A program made the position numbers and the translations under genes. The notes under the pieces were generated by a model. It searched no databases. It saw nothing but the letters and a program-made list of their open reading frames with translations, and was not told the origin of the DNA. A DNA stretch of 32,456 nucleotides from Thermoanaerobacter sp. Its GTDB lineage: Bacteria > Bacillota > Thermoanaerobacteria > Thermoanaerobacterales > Thermoanaerobacteraceae. Below are positions 23,305 through 30,916 of the stretch, piece after piece; position 1 is the stretch's first letter, and every line of letters starts with the position of its first letter. Where the stretch lies: NCBI GenBank assembly GCA_014896455.1, contig JADBKJ010000023.1, forward strand, positions 1 to 32,456. Direction: 5' to 3'.

Positions 23305-23808
23305 TTAATTTCCATTGCCGGATCCACTTTGTCCTCCCCTATGATTTACCTTATATATGTAGTAAGCTGTAGCAAATAAAAGTCCTGCCACAATAGGCTC
23401 AACATCTACATAGGTTCCTTCTACATCAAAGCCTATCACATTTCCTCCCATTCTTCCAGATATCTTTTCATTGTCAAAGGTCAATTTCACATCAAAACCT
23501 ATGACCTCCCCACCACATCTTCCCAATATCTCATTGCCACTTATCCTCAAACTAAGGTCATTTCCATCAATAGCTCCTCCCAATCTCATAGAGACGAAGT
23601 CTTTTCCAATAGCCCCAGAAATACTCCTTCCTATAATAATACCCCCTATCCTCCCTTCAATTGTCCCTATCTCAAAAGAATATTTTATATCAAGGTCTGC
23701 TCCCAAAAGTGTTCCTCCAATTCGACCAGCTATTCTCCCATTATCTATACTAGCATGAACATCATAACCAGATATAAAGCCTCCAATTCTTCCTTCAACC
23801 TTGCCCAT
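23305..23808 (-). CDS. GRIGG-repeat protein of unknown function with a C-terminal membrane segment
   Basis: A 167-aa protein built from six degenerate repeats of ~22 residues, each starting with a GR(I/M/C)GG-like motif and a following xxxG (residues ~6, 28, 52, 74, 96 and 117), alternating with charged beta-like strands. A hydrophobic stretch (VEPIVAGLLFATAYYIYKV, ~135-153) precedes a short Gly/Ser/Asn tail. The pattern suggests a beta-solenoid or stacked hairpins anchored to the membrane. There is no signal peptide at the N-terminus. AGGAGG site before ATG. I know no function. It is the only gene on its strand between pgi and the nitroreductase. Confidence 0.7.
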   Translation of the reverse strand: MGKVEGRIGGFISGYDVHASIDNGRIAGRIGGTLLGADLDIKYSFEIGTIEGRIGGIIIGRSISGAIGKDFVSMRLGGAIDGNDLSLRISGNEILGRCGGEVIGFDVKLTFDNEKISGRMGGNVIGFDVEGTYVDVEPIVAGLLFATAYYIYKVNHRGGQSGSGNGN

Positions 23809-23869
23809 ACTTTTACCCTCCTTTTATTCAGCTTTATTTTTACATACCCATAAATTTTTGTCAATCTTT

Positions 23870-23897
23870 TTGGAATTTTTACTTTATGGGATATAAT
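23870..23897 (+). promoter_or_regulatory. Possible promoter of the nitroreductase-pepT unit
   Basis: TTGGAA (23870-23875), 16-nt spacer, TATAAT (23892-23897). The leader would be only ~15 nt and would begin at the ribosome site. Confidence 0.4.
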
Positions 23898-23918
23898 ATA
23901 AAGAGGAGGTGCACAATT

Positions 23919-24416
23919 ATGGAGGCTTTAGAAGTTTTAAAAAAGAGGAGAAGTGTAAGAAAATACATTGATAAACCTATCCCAAAAGAAATTTTAGAAG
24001 ATATCATAGACTGTGCAAGGCTTGCTCCCAGTGGAAATAACGCACAGCCTTGGCATTTCGTCGTTATAATAGACAAAGAAAAGCTCAAATTCATCGCAGA
24101 AAAAGCAACTTATGGGAAATTTATTAAAGATGCAGGTGCTTGTGTCATCGTCTACTGCGATAAAAATAACAGACATCACTTAGAAGATGGTTCAGCAGCA
24201 ACAGAGAATATATTACTCGCAGCTACTGCCTACGGCATAGGTTCCTGTTGGGTAGCTGGGTATAACAGAACCTATGAAAAAGAAATAAACGAATACCTCA
24301 ACATTCCTGACAACTTAAGAATGATTTCTATTATATCATTAGGATATCCCGCAGAAGAGCCACAACCAAAATATAAAAAAGCTCTATCTGAAGTTTTACA
24401 TTGGGAAAAATTTTAA
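23919..24416 (+). CDS. Nitroreductase-family FMN oxidoreductase
   Basis: A 165-aa small nitroreductase-like flavoprotein expected to act as an FMN-dependent NAD(P)H oxidoreductase dimer. Motifs: RRSVRKY for the FMN phosphate, LAPSGNNAQPWHFVVI, the AATENILLAATAYGIGSCWV helix, and GYPAEEP near the C-terminus. I chose ATG 23919 because AGAGGAGG lies just before it; an upstream frame extension includes the promoter. The stop is followed directly by the pepT leader, so the two form an operon. Natural substrate unknown. Confidence 0.85.
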   Translation: MEALEVLKKRRSVRKYIDKPIPKEILEDIIDCARLAPSGNNAQPWHFVVIIDKEKLKFIAEKATYGKFIKDAGACVIVYCDKNNRHHLEDGSAATENILLAATAYGIGSCWVAGYNRTYEKEINEYLNIPDNLRMISIISLGYPAEEPQPKYKKALSEVLHWEKF

Positions 24417-24434
24417 ATGAAAGAGGGTTATAAT

Positions 24435-25661
24435 ATGTCAAAAGTAGTGGAGAGATTTTTAAAATATGTAAAATATCATACAACATCGGATGAAAACTCA
24501 ACAACTTATCCCAGCACTGAGGGACAAGTAATATTTGCAAAAGAATTAGCAAATGAGCTTGAAGAAATAGGCCTTAAAGAGGTAAATGTAGATGAAAACG
24601 GTTATGTTACGGCTTTACTTCCTTCAAATACTGACAAAAAACTCCCTACAATAGGATTTATAGCTCATATGGACACAAGTCCTGACATGTGCGGCAAAGA
24701 CGTAAAGCCTCAGATAATAGAAAATTATGATGGCAAAGATATAATCTTAAACAAAGAAAAAAACATAGTATTATCTCCTACTGAATTTCCAGAGCTTAAA
24801 AATTACATAGGAAAAACTTTAATCACCACAGACGGAACAACTCTTTTGGGAGCTGATGATAAAGCAGGAATTGCAGAAATAATAACAGCTATGGAATATT
24901 TAATAAATCATCCTGAAATAAAGCATGGCAATATAAAAGTAGCCTTCACACCTGATGAAGAAATTGGTAGGGGTGTAGACAAATTTGATGTAAAAAAATT
25001 TAATTGTGATTTTGCTTATACTGTAGATGGCGGTGGAATTGGAGAAATAGAATACGAAAATTTCAATGCTGCCAGTGCTAAAATCAAAATTAATGGCAGA
25101 AATGTGCATCCTGGAACAGCAAAAGGCAAGATGAAAAACTCCATTTTGATTGGAATAGAACTCCAAAATATGTTACCTGAACATGAAACTCCTGCCCATA
25201 CTGAAGGATATGAAGGTTTTTATCATTTGAACAATTTTGAAGGCAATGTAGAACAAACTAAAATGTATTATATTATCAGAGATTTTAATAAGCAAACTTT
25301 TTTAGATAAAAAAGAATACCTAAAAAGCATTGTAGAAACATTAAATAAAAAATATGGTAAAGGCACACTAGAGCTTGAACTTAAAGACCAGTATTACAAT
25401 ATGAGAGAAATAATTGAAAAGCATATGCACATAATCGATACAGCATTAGAAGCAATGAAATTAGTAGGAGTGGAACCTAAAATAGTGCCTATAAGAGGAG
25501 GCACTGATGGAGCAAGATTAAGCTATATGGGGCTTCCAACACCTAATTTATTCACAGGAGGGCATAATTTTCACGGTAAATATGAATTTATACCGACATA
25601 TGCAATGGAAAAGGCAGTCGAAATAATAATAAAAATAATTGCGCTTTACGCACAAAAATAA
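24435..25661 (+). CDS. pepT: Peptidase T (tripeptide aminopeptidase)
   Basis: A 408-aa M20-family zinc peptidase, the same length as E. coli PepT, which removes N-terminal residues from tripeptides in the cytoplasm. Metal and catalytic residues are visible: H78 and D80 in [10 protein letters not shown]141 in [13 protein letters not shown], the E175-E176 pair in [10 protein letters not shown], and a late His in [34 protein letters not shown] is also typical. ATG 24435 has GAGGG 8 nt upstream; the ATG at 24417 touches the previous stop and lacks a site. Second gene after the nitroreductase. Confidence 0.93.
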   Translation: MSKVVERFLKYVKYHTTSDENSTTYPSTEGQVIFAKELANELEEIGLKEVNVDENGYVTALLPSNTDKKLPTIGFIAHMDTSPDMCGKDVKPQIIENYDGKDIILNKEKNIVLSPTEFPELKNYIGKTLITTDGTTLLGADDKAGIAEIITAMEYLINHPEIKHGNIKVAFTPDEEIGRGVDKFDVKKFNCDFAYTVDGGGIGEIEYENFNAASAKIKINGRNVHPGTAKGKMKNSILIGIELQNMLPEHETPAHTEGYEGFYHLNNFEGNVEQTKMYYIIRDFNKQTFLDKKEYLKSIVETLNKKYGKGTLELELKDQYYNMREIIEKHMHIIDTALEAMKLVGVEPKIVPIRGGTDGARLSYMGLPTPNLFTGGHNFHGKYEFIPTYAMEKAVEIIIKIIALYAQK

Positions 25662-25676
25662 GGGATAGCGATGGAT

Positions 25677-26456
25677 CTATCCCTTCAACAATTCCTTTTT
25701 GAAAAACTCTACTGACTCCTCAATCGCCTTTTTCTCCCATTCTAAACTCTTAAAAGTATGGTCTGCATTTTCGATTGCCACTCTTGTAGCGTTATCCCCA
25801 TAAACCTCTTTTAAGATTCTGTCAGAAACTTTATACAAAACCGCTTCATCATTTGTCCCATGAACTATAAGCACTTTTTTATCGTATCCTTTTGACAGCT
25901 CAAATATATCTAATTTTGAAATATCCTCAACAAAATCCTTACTCAGTTTATGTCCTCCTATGTCTACAAAGCCAAATTGTTCCATAATGGCTCCGTATTG
26001 CTTTACACTTTCGTTCATTATAATCTCAGGCATATTAAAAGCGGGAGCCCATAGCACCAACGCCTTTATTTCATCTTTATATTCCCTTGCTACAATCCCT
26101 GCAATAGCTCCTCCCATACTCAAACCAAGTAATCCTTTTCTCTCAGGGTCAGTCGTAGGTTGCTCTTTCACAAACTTTAAAATTTGTCTTGCATCTTCCA
26201 ATTCACTGCTAAATGTCATTTCACCAAAGTCCCCATCGCTTTCTCCAGAACCATAAAAGTCAAACCTTACACTCCCAATACCTACTTTTTCTAAAGCTCT
26301 TGACATCTTTACAAAAATAAAGTGAGACTCTACTTTATTACCTGTAAAACCGTGAAACATTATTACCATAGGCACTTTACCCTTAACATCATCAGGCAAA
26401 TGCATCATTCCTCTTAAAGTTTTACCGTTATATGTAAATTCAACAGCCTTTTGCAT
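25677..26456 (-). CDS. Alpha/beta hydrolase, feruloyl/cinnamoyl-esterase-like
   Basis: A 259-aa cytoplasmic serine hydrolase. The triad is visible: Ser in GLSMGGAIAG, Asp in VHGTNDEAV and His in ENADHTFKS. The oxyanion loop HGFTGNK, the FDFYGSGESDGDF loop and the size match cinnamoyl/feruloyl esterases such as Est1E and LJ0536, so plant-ester hydrolysis is possible. No signal peptide, so substrates are imported or internal. GGAGGTG before ATG. It converges on pepT with a 15-nt gap and no strong terminator between them. Confidence 0.8.
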   Translation of the reverse strand: MQKAVEFTYNGKTLRGMMHLPDDVKGKVPMVIMFHGFTGNKVESHFIFVKMSRALEKVGIGSVRFDFYGSGESDGDFGEMTFSSELEDARQILKFVKEQPTTDPERKGLLGLSMGGAIAGIVAREYKDEIKALVLWAPAFNMPEIIMNESVKQYGAIMEQFGFVDIGGHKLSKDFVEDISKLDIFELSKGYDKKVLIVHGTNDEAVLYKVSDRILKEVYGDNATRVAIENADHTFKSLEWEKKAIEESVEFFKKELLKG

Positions 26457-26528
26457 AATAACACCTCCAGATATTTCATGGTTTAATTATACTACAGTCA
26501 AGAAAACTTTTCCACATAGACAGATTTT

Positions 26529-27467
26529 TTATCTATCAAAAATTGAAGTTTGACAAACAGCACAAGATTTAACTTCCCTTTCTTTTATAACATCCTCTTC
26601 TGTCAATTTGCTACACAACAAAGGAGAATTTACATTGTACTGCTTTGTATTTCTTTTTATAGTACTCATACTACTGTTTGCGTAACAATAAATACAGCCA
26701 TGTAGACAAGTATCATAAGCACCAATATCTATACTTTCATCACAACCACAAAACTTCCTTTGATTCTTATCCTTTCCTATATTGAGTTTTTTACCAGAAA
26801 GCTTTTCTATTAAAGTCTTATCTATACATCTCGCATGCTCTATACCATATGGCGATAAATCCAATTCTTCTGCACAAGTCTCAAGTTTAATTGAGTGCTC
26901 TTTCGCTATTTCATAAAATCTATATGCAATTTCTAACTTCTGTTCCTTGTTTATCTCATAAGCCCCTATTTTTTCTAAAGTCTTGTAAACTTTAGGATAA
27001 AGAGTCACAAAACTGATTATACATTTTGATGTATATCCATAAAGTTCAGACATTATTTCCTTAAAGCTTTTTACATGGTATTCTATATCAAATTCGGGAA
27101 TTAAAATAATAGGGTCATAACGCCAAATTACCCTCTCTTTCCCAATTTTAGAGGACAGTTTTTTAAAAACTTCAATTATATGTGATTTTTCTGGCACATT
27201 TCTCTCTATTCTTTTATCATAGGGATTTAAAGTAAATAAAAAATAATAAGCATACTCCTCTATCAAATGCAATTTCGGTATCATTTTTTCTGGATTTTTT
27301 GTCCAAAACACAATGCCATCTACTGCATCTTTCTTTAAAGAAACTTTACTGATTTGATGAAAATTAAAAGGATTCCTCACTAAAGCATAGCCTTCCTCAA
27401 TTCTTTTAAAAAACCAATCGCTGTAAAAAGCCGGAATATCCGTTCTCCTGCTTGCACTTATTATCAT
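26529..27467 (-). CDS. DUF1848 family protein with a C-terminal cysteine cluster
   Basis: A 312-aa protein that starts IISASRRTDIPAFYSDWFF, the hallmark of DUF1848. It also has GIVFWTKNPEKMI, FTLNPYDKRIE, RYDPIIL and the Cys-rich tail CGCDESIDIGAYDTC, then CLHGCIYCYAN, followed by a CAVC pair at the end. The GCIYCYAN cluster resembles iron-sulphur sites of radical-SAM-like proteins, but no activity has been shown as far as I know. ATG 27467 is chosen because AAAGGAG stands 8 nt upstream. Single gene, downstream of cimA and its terminator. Confidence 0.85.
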   Translation of the reverse strand: MIISASRRTDIPAFYSDWFFKRIEEGYALVRNPFNFHQISKVSLKKDAVDGIVFWTKNPEKMIPKLHLIEEYAYYFLFTLNPYDKRIERNVPEKSHIIEVFKKLSSKIGKERVIWRYDPIILIPEFDIEYHVKSFKEIMSELYGYTSKCIISFVTLYPKVYKTLEKIGAYEINKEQKLEIAYRFYEIAKEHSIKLETCAEELDLSPYGIEHARCIDKTLIEKLSGKKLNIGKDKNQRKFCGCDESIDIGAYDTCLHGCIYCYANSSMSTIKRNTKQYNVNSPLLCSKLTEEDVIKEREVKSCAVCQTSIFDR

Positions 27468-27483
27468 TAAAATTTCTCCTTTC

Positions 27484-27549
27484 AAAAAAAAGAGAAATTG
27501 ACATGTTCATTTTTACTTTAACATCAATGACAATTCATGTCAATTTCTC
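27484..27549 (-). terminator. Terminator of cimA
   Basis: The minus-strand stem GAGAAATTGACATG (27549-27536) pairs with CATGTCAATTTCTC (27505-27492), 14 bp with a ~30-nt loop, followed by eight T. It lies just after the cimA stop and before the DUF1848 ribosome site. Confidence 0.75.
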
Positions 27550-27559
27550 CGCTTTTGAA

Positions 27560-29122
27560 TTAACTTTCTTTGTTAAGTTTGTACTCTATTGAATCAACAA
27601 GGGCTCTCCAACTGGCCTCAATAATATCTGTGGAAACCCCAATTGTGCTCCATGAATCTTTTCCGTCTGTCGACTCTATTATAACTCTAACTTTAGCAGC
27701 AGTTGCAGAATTAGAATCCAAAACCCTCACTTTATAATCTGTCAACCTCATCTCTTTTACCTGTGGGTAAAATCTCTCCAACACTCTTCTTACAGCATTA
27801 TCAAGAGCATGCACTGGCCCATCTCCATCTGCAGCAGCTATTTCTTCCACTCCATCTACTTCCACCTTTATAATTGCAAAAGAATTAACACTATTGACAG
27901 AGGGTTCATTTACAATAACTTTAAATTCTTTTAAATTAAAGGCCGGCTTGTATCTTCCAAGGACTTTTCTTATCAAAAGCTCTAAAGAACCTCCTGCATT
28001 TTCATATTGATACCCCAAATACTCCATTTCTTTTAATTTATCTAAAATTAACTTTGTTTCAGGAGAATCCTTTGTAATAGTTGGGTCTATTTCATTTATA
28101 GCATTTAGCACTGCTCCTCTGCCAGCAACTTCAGAAATCAAAAAGGTTCTGCTATTTCCCACTAAAGATGGGTCAATCAGTTCATAAGAGTAAGTATTTT
28201 TATTTACAGCATCAGCATGCATCCCCGCTTTGTGGGAAAAAGCATTTTTCCCCACATAAGGCGCTCTTTCATCGTAAGTGACATTTGCAATTTCACTTAC
28301 AAATCTGGCTAAATGAGTCAATTGTTTTAGATTTTCATCAGGCACACATTTATATCCCATAAGTAATTGCAAATTCGGTATCAAGGTACATAAATTCGCA
28401 TTGCCACATCTTTCACCATAACCGTTTATTGTACCTTGTACTTGTATTGCCCCTGCCTCAACTGCCATTATAGAATCTGCGACAGCCATTCCGTTATCAT
28501 TATGACAGTGTATTCCTACTTCTGTATTAAATTTATCCACAACAGTTTTTGTTATTTCATAAACCTCCATAGGAAAAGCTCCGCCTTTTGTATCACACAA
28601 GCATACACTGTCTGCGCCCGCTTCTAATGCTACTTCTAATGTCTTTAAAGCATACTCTGGATTTTGTTTGTAACCATCAAAAAAATGCTCTGCATCAAAT
28701 ATAACTGATTTACCTTTGTCTTTAAAAAACTTTACTGTATCATAAATCATTTTTAGGTTTTCTTCTAAAGTAGTTTTCAAAATTTCTGTAACTTGAAAGT
28801 CCCATGACTTGCCAAAAATAGTTACTACCTCTGTGTCAGCATTTAAAAGGGAAATCACATTAGCATCCTCTTCGGTAGTTGTATTCGCTCTTCTTGTGCT
28901 GCCAAAAGCGATTAATTTAGCATTTTTTAACTTAATATTTTTAACTCTTTCAAAAAATTCAATATCTTTAGGATTAGACCCAGGATTACCTGCCTCAATA
29001 TAGGTTACACCAAACTCATCAAGAACTTTAACTATCTTTAATTTGTCTTCCACAGTAAAAGATATACCTTGTCCTTGAACTCCATCTCTTAATGTTGTGT
29101 CGTATATCCGTATACTCTTCAC
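27560..29122 (-). CDS. cimA: (R)-citramalate synthase
   Basis: A 520-aa enzyme that condenses acetyl-CoA and pyruvate to citramalate, the threonine-independent entry to isoleucine. The N-terminal HMGL-like TIM barrel has YDTTLRDGVQGQGISF, EAGNPGSNPKD, CDTKGGAFP and the metal-binding HCHNDNGMAVADS. The middle has GKNAFSHKAGMHADAV. The C-terminal LeuA-type regulatory domain covers ~390-515 (FKVIVNE, AAADGDGPVHALDNAVRRVL), where isoleucine feedback usually acts. Length and KNTYSYE motif separate it from 2-isopropylmalate synthase. GTG start behind AAAGGGGG with 7-nt spacing. Transcribed alone, ended by the long hairpin at 27484-27549. Confidence 0.93.
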   Translation of the reverse strand: MKSIRIYDTTLRDGVQGQGISFTVEDKLKIVKVLDEFGVTYIEAGNPGSNPKDIEFFERVKNIKLKNAKLIAFGSTRRANTTTEEDANVISLLNADTEVVTIFGKSWDFQVTEILKTTLEENLKMIYDTVKFFKDKGKSVIFDAEHFFDGYKQNPEYALKTLEVALEAGADSVCLCDTKGGAFPMEVYEITKTVVDKFNTEVGIHCHNDNGMAVADSIMAVEAGAIQVQGTINGYGERCGNANLCTLIPNLQLLMGYKCVPDENLKQLTHLARFVSEIANVTYDERAPYVGKNAFSHKAGMHADAVNKNTYSYELIDPSLVGNSRTFLISEVAGRGAVLNAINEIDPTITKDSPETKLILDKLKEMEYLGYQYENAGGSLELLIRKVLGRYKPAFNLKEFKVIVNEPSVNSVNSFAIIKVEVDGVEEIAAADGDGPVHALDNAVRRVLERFYPQVKEMRLTDYKVRVLDSNSATAAKVRVIIESTDGKDSWSTIGVSTDIIEASWRALVDSIEYKLNKES

Positions 29123-29199
29123 AATGCATCCCCCTTTATACCTTTTTTATGTATAGTACATATTTTATCAAATTGAACTGATAAAGTGAAGAGGCAAGA

Positions 29200-29364
29200 T
29201 TATTCTTTAAAATAATTTGTAATATTAAAACTTATACATGCTCCACCTTTTTCAGAATTATAGGCTTTTATTGTCCCGCCATGAAGTTCTACTAGAGGTC
29301 TTAACTCATCATTGTGCTCTGTATAATTTGATTCTGCATGACGAATAAAATAAATTGTTGTCAA
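29200..29364 (-). pseudogene. Chimeric 54-aa frame: histidine-phosphatase start fused to a histidine-kinase end
   Basis: From TTG at 29364 (GGAGGTG 6 nt upstream) the frame reads LTTIYFIRHAESNYTEHNDE and LRPL, the N-terminus of phosphoglycerate-mutase-like histidine phosphatases with the RHAE catalytic motif. It then switches to VELHGGTIKAYNSEKGGACI then SFNI, the last part of a sensor-kinase ATPase domain. The frame is continuous to TAA at 29200. It appears to be the scar of a deletion joining two genes at a shared RPL/xxL point. It may still be translated but neither domain can work. Confidence 0.75.
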
Positions 29365-29394
29365 TTAACCCACCTCCACCATATTATTTCAACA

Positions 29395-29532
29395 TTATTC
29401 CTTAACTGTTGTATTATGTTGATAAATTTTAATATAATCACCGTCACTTTGAAATATGGTTTCGTGATTAATTCCTCTTAGCATGATGTGGTAAATTCCC
29501 GTTTTGCTCTTTTCTCGTGCTTTCCTTGGCAT
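29395..29532 (-). pseudogene. Relic of a REP-associated (Y1) tyrosine transposase
   Basis: A 45-aa frame with a GGAGGT site reads MPRKAREKSKTGIYHIMLRG and INHETIFQSDGDYIKI, the N-terminus of RAYT/Y1 transposases, which normally contain ~200-250 residues with HxH and a catalytic Tyr. It ends early in unrelated codons (YQHNTTVKE). It is non-functional, but short ACAGG/CCTGT palindromes lie 70-120 bp upstream and a REP-like palindrome sits at 15547-15595. Confidence 0.8.
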
Positions 29533-29598
29533 TTACTACCTCCTATCGTAAATTATATATATATGTAAATTAATATATATTATATCATATTGTTAAAC

Positions 29599-29657
29599 AA
29601 GTCCCTGTTACAATATTTTTTCATTTTCTTATTTTTTCAGACAGGTCCCTGTCCCCT
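29599..29657. repeat. REP-like GTCCCTGT repeats
   Basis: GTCCCTGT occurs at 29601-29608 and in ACAGGTCCCTGTCCCC at 29641-29656, the latter an ACAGG/CCTGT palindrome. These resemble palindromes mobilised by REP-associated transposases. The rest of the gene-free interval 29533-29847 holds an AT-rich run and the promoter at 29705. Confidence 0.45.
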
Positions 29658-29704
29658 TCTCCTTGAGTATAAGTCTTAGTTACTGTAAATTTTCCCTTTT
29701 GTGC

Positions 29705-29710
29705 TATAAT
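29705..29710 (+). promoter_or_regulatory. -10 element for the Crp/Fnr gene
   Basis: An extended TGC-TATAAT lies ~138 nt before the gene start. The upstream TTACTG (29680-29685) is 19 nt away, a poor -35, so an activator may help. A small palindrome TTACTGTAA overlaps that spot. Confidence 0.4.
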
Positions 29711-29847
29711 ACTATTAGCAATTAAAAAGTGGAATTTTTGAAGAATACAATATATAAATTTAAAAAGGAATTAATGTAAAATAATGGATGTATAAACTCC
29801 TTTTTATCACCATTTAAGCATTATAAAATTAACTGGGAGGTAAGGAA

Positions 29848-30534
29848 ATGATTGATGATGGCTTAATCCATGAAATCAAAAATAAATTCCCTTTTATTAA
29901 AAACCTAAAGGATAAAAATAAGTTAGGCAATTTTATGAGAATCATCAAAATTATCAAGTTGAAAAATGGAGAAAAACTTTTAGAAGAAGGAGATTACTGT
30001 ACCGACATAGTTTTTGTTATAAATGGAGTAGTAAGAGTATATAAACTTTCTCCTGAAGGAAAGGAAATAACTCTCTACAGACTTTACGATGGCGAAACCT
30101 GTGTCTTAAATGTAGCGTCTATTATGAGTAATACACCTTATCCTGCAACTGCTGAAGCTGAACAAGAAGTTTTAGTTGGTCTTATTCCAATTTCATTTTA
30201 TAATGATTTATTTTTTACAGAGCCATCATTCCAACAATTCATTTTTAATACTGTATCTACAAGATTTCAAGAAGTTATATTGTTAATTGATGAAATTGTA
30301 TTTAAAAATGTAAACTTAAGATTGGCTAAATTTATATTAAAAAAATCGGCTGAAAATGGGCAAAAAGGAACCTTGGAAATTACCCATGAAAAAATCGCCG
30401 CAGAATTGGGTACCGCAAGAGAAGTAATCAGTAGAATACTTAAAGACTTCGAAAAAGAAAATATTGTTACACTTTTACGAGGAAAAATTATCATAAAAAA
30501 TGAAGAAAAATTAAAAAGAATTGCAGAAATGTGA
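29848..30534 (+). CDS. Crp/Fnr-family transcription regulator
   Basis: A 228-aa protein with an N-terminal cyclic-nucleotide-binding-like beta-barrel (~30-135; KNGEKLLEEGDYCTDIVFVI, GVVRVYKLSPEGKEITLYRL), a long dimer helix (~140-170) and a C-terminal winged helix (~172-225) with the recognition helix in TAREVISRILKDFEKENI. It has only two cysteines, so no Fnr-type iron-sulphur cluster. The phosphate-binding RxS of cAMP proteins is not seen, so the ligand is unknown. Good AGG site before ATG. It lies just upstream of a DUF2892 gene whose promoter has a palindrome at -40, a likely target. This pairing is common in clostridia. Confidence 0.88.
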   Translation: MIDDGLIHEIKNKFPFIKNLKDKNKLGNFMRIIKIIKLKNGEKLLEEGDYCTDIVFVINGVVRVYKLSPEGKEITLYRLYDGETCVLNVASIMSNTPYPATAEAEQEVLVGLIPISFYNDLFFTEPSFQQFIFNTVSTRFQEVILLIDEIVFKNVNLRLAKFILKKSAENGQKGTLEITHEKIAAELGTAREVISRILKDFEKENIVTLLRGKIIIKNEEKLKRIAEM

Positions 30535-30570
30535 CTTTGTCACTGAATTAAATTTATAGTTTTGTATAAT
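30531..30570 (+). promoter_or_regulatory. Crp/Fnr-type operator and promoter of the DUF2892 gene
   Basis: The palindrome GTGAC-ttt-GTCAC (30531-30543) overlaps the stop of the regulator gene. TATAAT follows at 30565-30570 with no good -35. With a start near 30577 the palindrome centre is at about -40, the classical position for activation by Crp/Fnr proteins. Confidence 0.55.
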
Positions 30571-30610
30571 AGATATTAAGATGGGAAAAATAAATCAAGG
30601 AGGTTATAAA

Positions 30611-30805
30611 ATGAAAAATATTGGAAAAGTTGATAAAATAATCAGATATATAGTTGGAATAGCTTTGTTAAGTCTGTTGTTTTTAGTTCATAGTAACCTA
30701 AGATTTTTGGGATTAATAGGGCTTGTGCCAATATTAACAGCTGCTTTTGGTTTCTGCCCATTATATGCCTTATTTGGCATTAATACATGTTCAACAAAAA
30801 AATAA
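30611..30805 (+). CDS. DUF2892 (YgaP-type transmembrane) protein
   Basis: A 64-aa inner-membrane protein: a short N-terminal amphipathic part (KVDKIIRYIVGIALLSLLFL), a second helix (GLIGLVPILTAAFG), and the family end FCPLYALFGINTC with two conserved Cys. Such proteins are related to the membrane part of the rhodanese YgaP and may bear on sulphur or redox chemistry. AGGAGG before ATG 30611; an in-frame upstream ATG would include the ribosome site. Predicted to be activated by the upstream Crp/Fnr protein. Confidence 0.8.
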   Translation: MKNIGKVDKIIRYIVGIALLSLLFLVHSNLRFLGLIGLVPILTAAFGFCPLYALFGINTCSTKK

Positions 30806-30873
30806 AAATTTTCTTTATGTAATATCTTAGTTTTAAATTTTAAATCAGTCAATGGTGTATAATTTTTTATCAA

Positions 30874-30905
30874 ATTAATGTGAGGGTTTAATACCCTCCA
30901 TTAAT
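30874..30905. terminator. Terminator hairpin between DUF2892 and the second rlmD gene
   Basis: ATTAATGTGAGGGT (30874-30887) pairs with ACCCTCCATTAAT (30893-30905) with one mismatch. On the minus strand it lies 12 nt after the rlmD stop and is followed by TTGATAAAAAATT, a weak T-tail. It may serve both convergent genes. Confidence 0.55.
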
Positions 30906-30916
30906 TCGATAGGTCT

